A stretch of 35,039 bases of DNA from DALYLB01 sp046154695 (GTDB lineage Bacteria; Acidobacteriota; Blastocatellia; RBC074). Location of the stretch: contig JBJXFI010000227.1 in assembly GCA_046154695.1 (NCBI GenBank), positions 1-35,039 of the forward strand, given 5' to 3'. The notes beneath the pieces are model-generated. The model was not told the origin of the DNA. It searched no databases and saw only the letters and a list, made by a program, of their open reading frames with translations. The position numbers were made by a program, and so were the translations under genes. This document shows, in pieces, positions 34,815 through 35,039 of this stretch (positions are counted from its first letter, which is position 1; every line of letters begins with the position of its first letter).

Positions 34815-34848
34815 CGCGGGAAAACGGAGGAGACGAGCTTTTCCCGCG
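34815..34848 (-). terminator. Putative terminator after the cyclophilin gene
   Basis: CGCGGGAAAA (34815-34824) pairs with TTTTCCCGCG (34839-34848) around a 14-nt loop. On the minus strand it is followed by GTTTCTCCTTTTTC, a T-rich run. It lies 57 nt after the stop at 34906. A competing pairing with 34872-34883 exists. Confidence 0.55.
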
Positions 34849-34905
34849 AAGGTTTATCGTCTCACCCATCATCCCGCGGTTTCGTCTGTCCGGCCGCGCC
34901 GCCGC

Positions 34906-35039
34906 CTACTGGCGTTTTTCCAGATAGGCGCGTTTGATGACGGGGAGGTCCTTGACCTTTTCGCCGTCTACGGGAGCGTTGGAGATGATCTCGACGTTGC
35001 CGATGCCCTGGACCACTTCGCCGAAGACGGTGTATTTGC
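34906..35039 (-). CDS. Cyclophilin-type peptidyl-prolyl cis-trans isomerase (3' end only)
   Basis: Only the last 44 codons are inside the window. The translation starts with KYTVFGEVVQGIGNVEII and ends EKRQ; YTVFGxVVxG is the characteristic C-terminal strand of cyclophilins. Protein-folding catalyst, location unknown because the N-terminus is outside. Stop is TAG at 34906-34908. Confidence 0.85.
   Translation of the reverse strand, partial: KYTVFGEVVQGIGNVEIISNAPVDGEKVKDLPVIKRAYLEKRQ

Overview
The window is GC-rich, densely coding DNA with Gram-negative traits: a Tat-exported lactonase, a beta-barrel outer-membrane protein with a carboxypeptidase-regulatory N-terminus, and MacB/FtsX-type permeases. 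Together with abundant palindromic and heptameric intergenic repeats, this looks like a free-living soil or sediment bacterium. I lean to Acidobacteriota (Blastocatellia-like), but Sumerlaeota, Hydrogenedentes or Planctomycetota-type lineages cannot be excluded. There are no rRNA or tRNA genes, no CRISPR array and no transposase or integrase gene.

Layout. 1-143 is a direct-repeat and heptad tract against the start of a membrane protein with two VWA domains (144-2909, +). A TIR-TM-beta-propeller protein follows (3020-5629, +). A 331-bp inverted-repeat element without genes (5712-6042) separates it from a minus-strand sugar-import cluster: a sialidase-like BNR protein (9253-10512), an RbsC/RhaP-type permease (8221-9216) and an unusual permease fused to its substrate-binding protein (6049-8142). 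No ATPase gene for this transporter lies in the window. Divergently, 10705-12812 holds a coupled operon: small membrane zinc ribbon, LysA-fold PLP decarboxylase and SpoT-like HD hydrolase. Next come an exported NTF2-like protein (13059-13502) and a lactate permease with a Tat-exported lactonase (13723-16521).

The minus-strand block 16536-28687 carries a 1791-residue P-loop (STAND/AAA-like) protein, a PDZ-7TM-GAF-PAS histidine kinase, an outer-membrane barrel protein and a PaaG-like enoyl-CoA hydratase/isomerase. A plus-strand orphan exported protein (29194-30063) converges on a TPR lipoprotein-like or periplasmic protein (30144-32009) across a strong bidirectional terminator. The window ends with two tandem MacB/FtsX permeases without their ATPase, and the 3' end of a cyclophilin peptidyl-prolyl isomerase.

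The most unusual content is (i) the 1791-aa NTPase and the TIR-propeller protein, both with architectures typical of signalling or conflict proteins; (ii) the permease-binding protein fusion with an internal ribosome-binding site and GTG; and (iii) at least four families of intergenic repeats. These include heptads built on an RTTG core, 24-bp palindromes in inverted pairs, decamer palindromes and a long inverted-repeat element. Several repeats abut start codons or supply the last codons of genes. All functional names come from reading motifs by eye; no database search was run.
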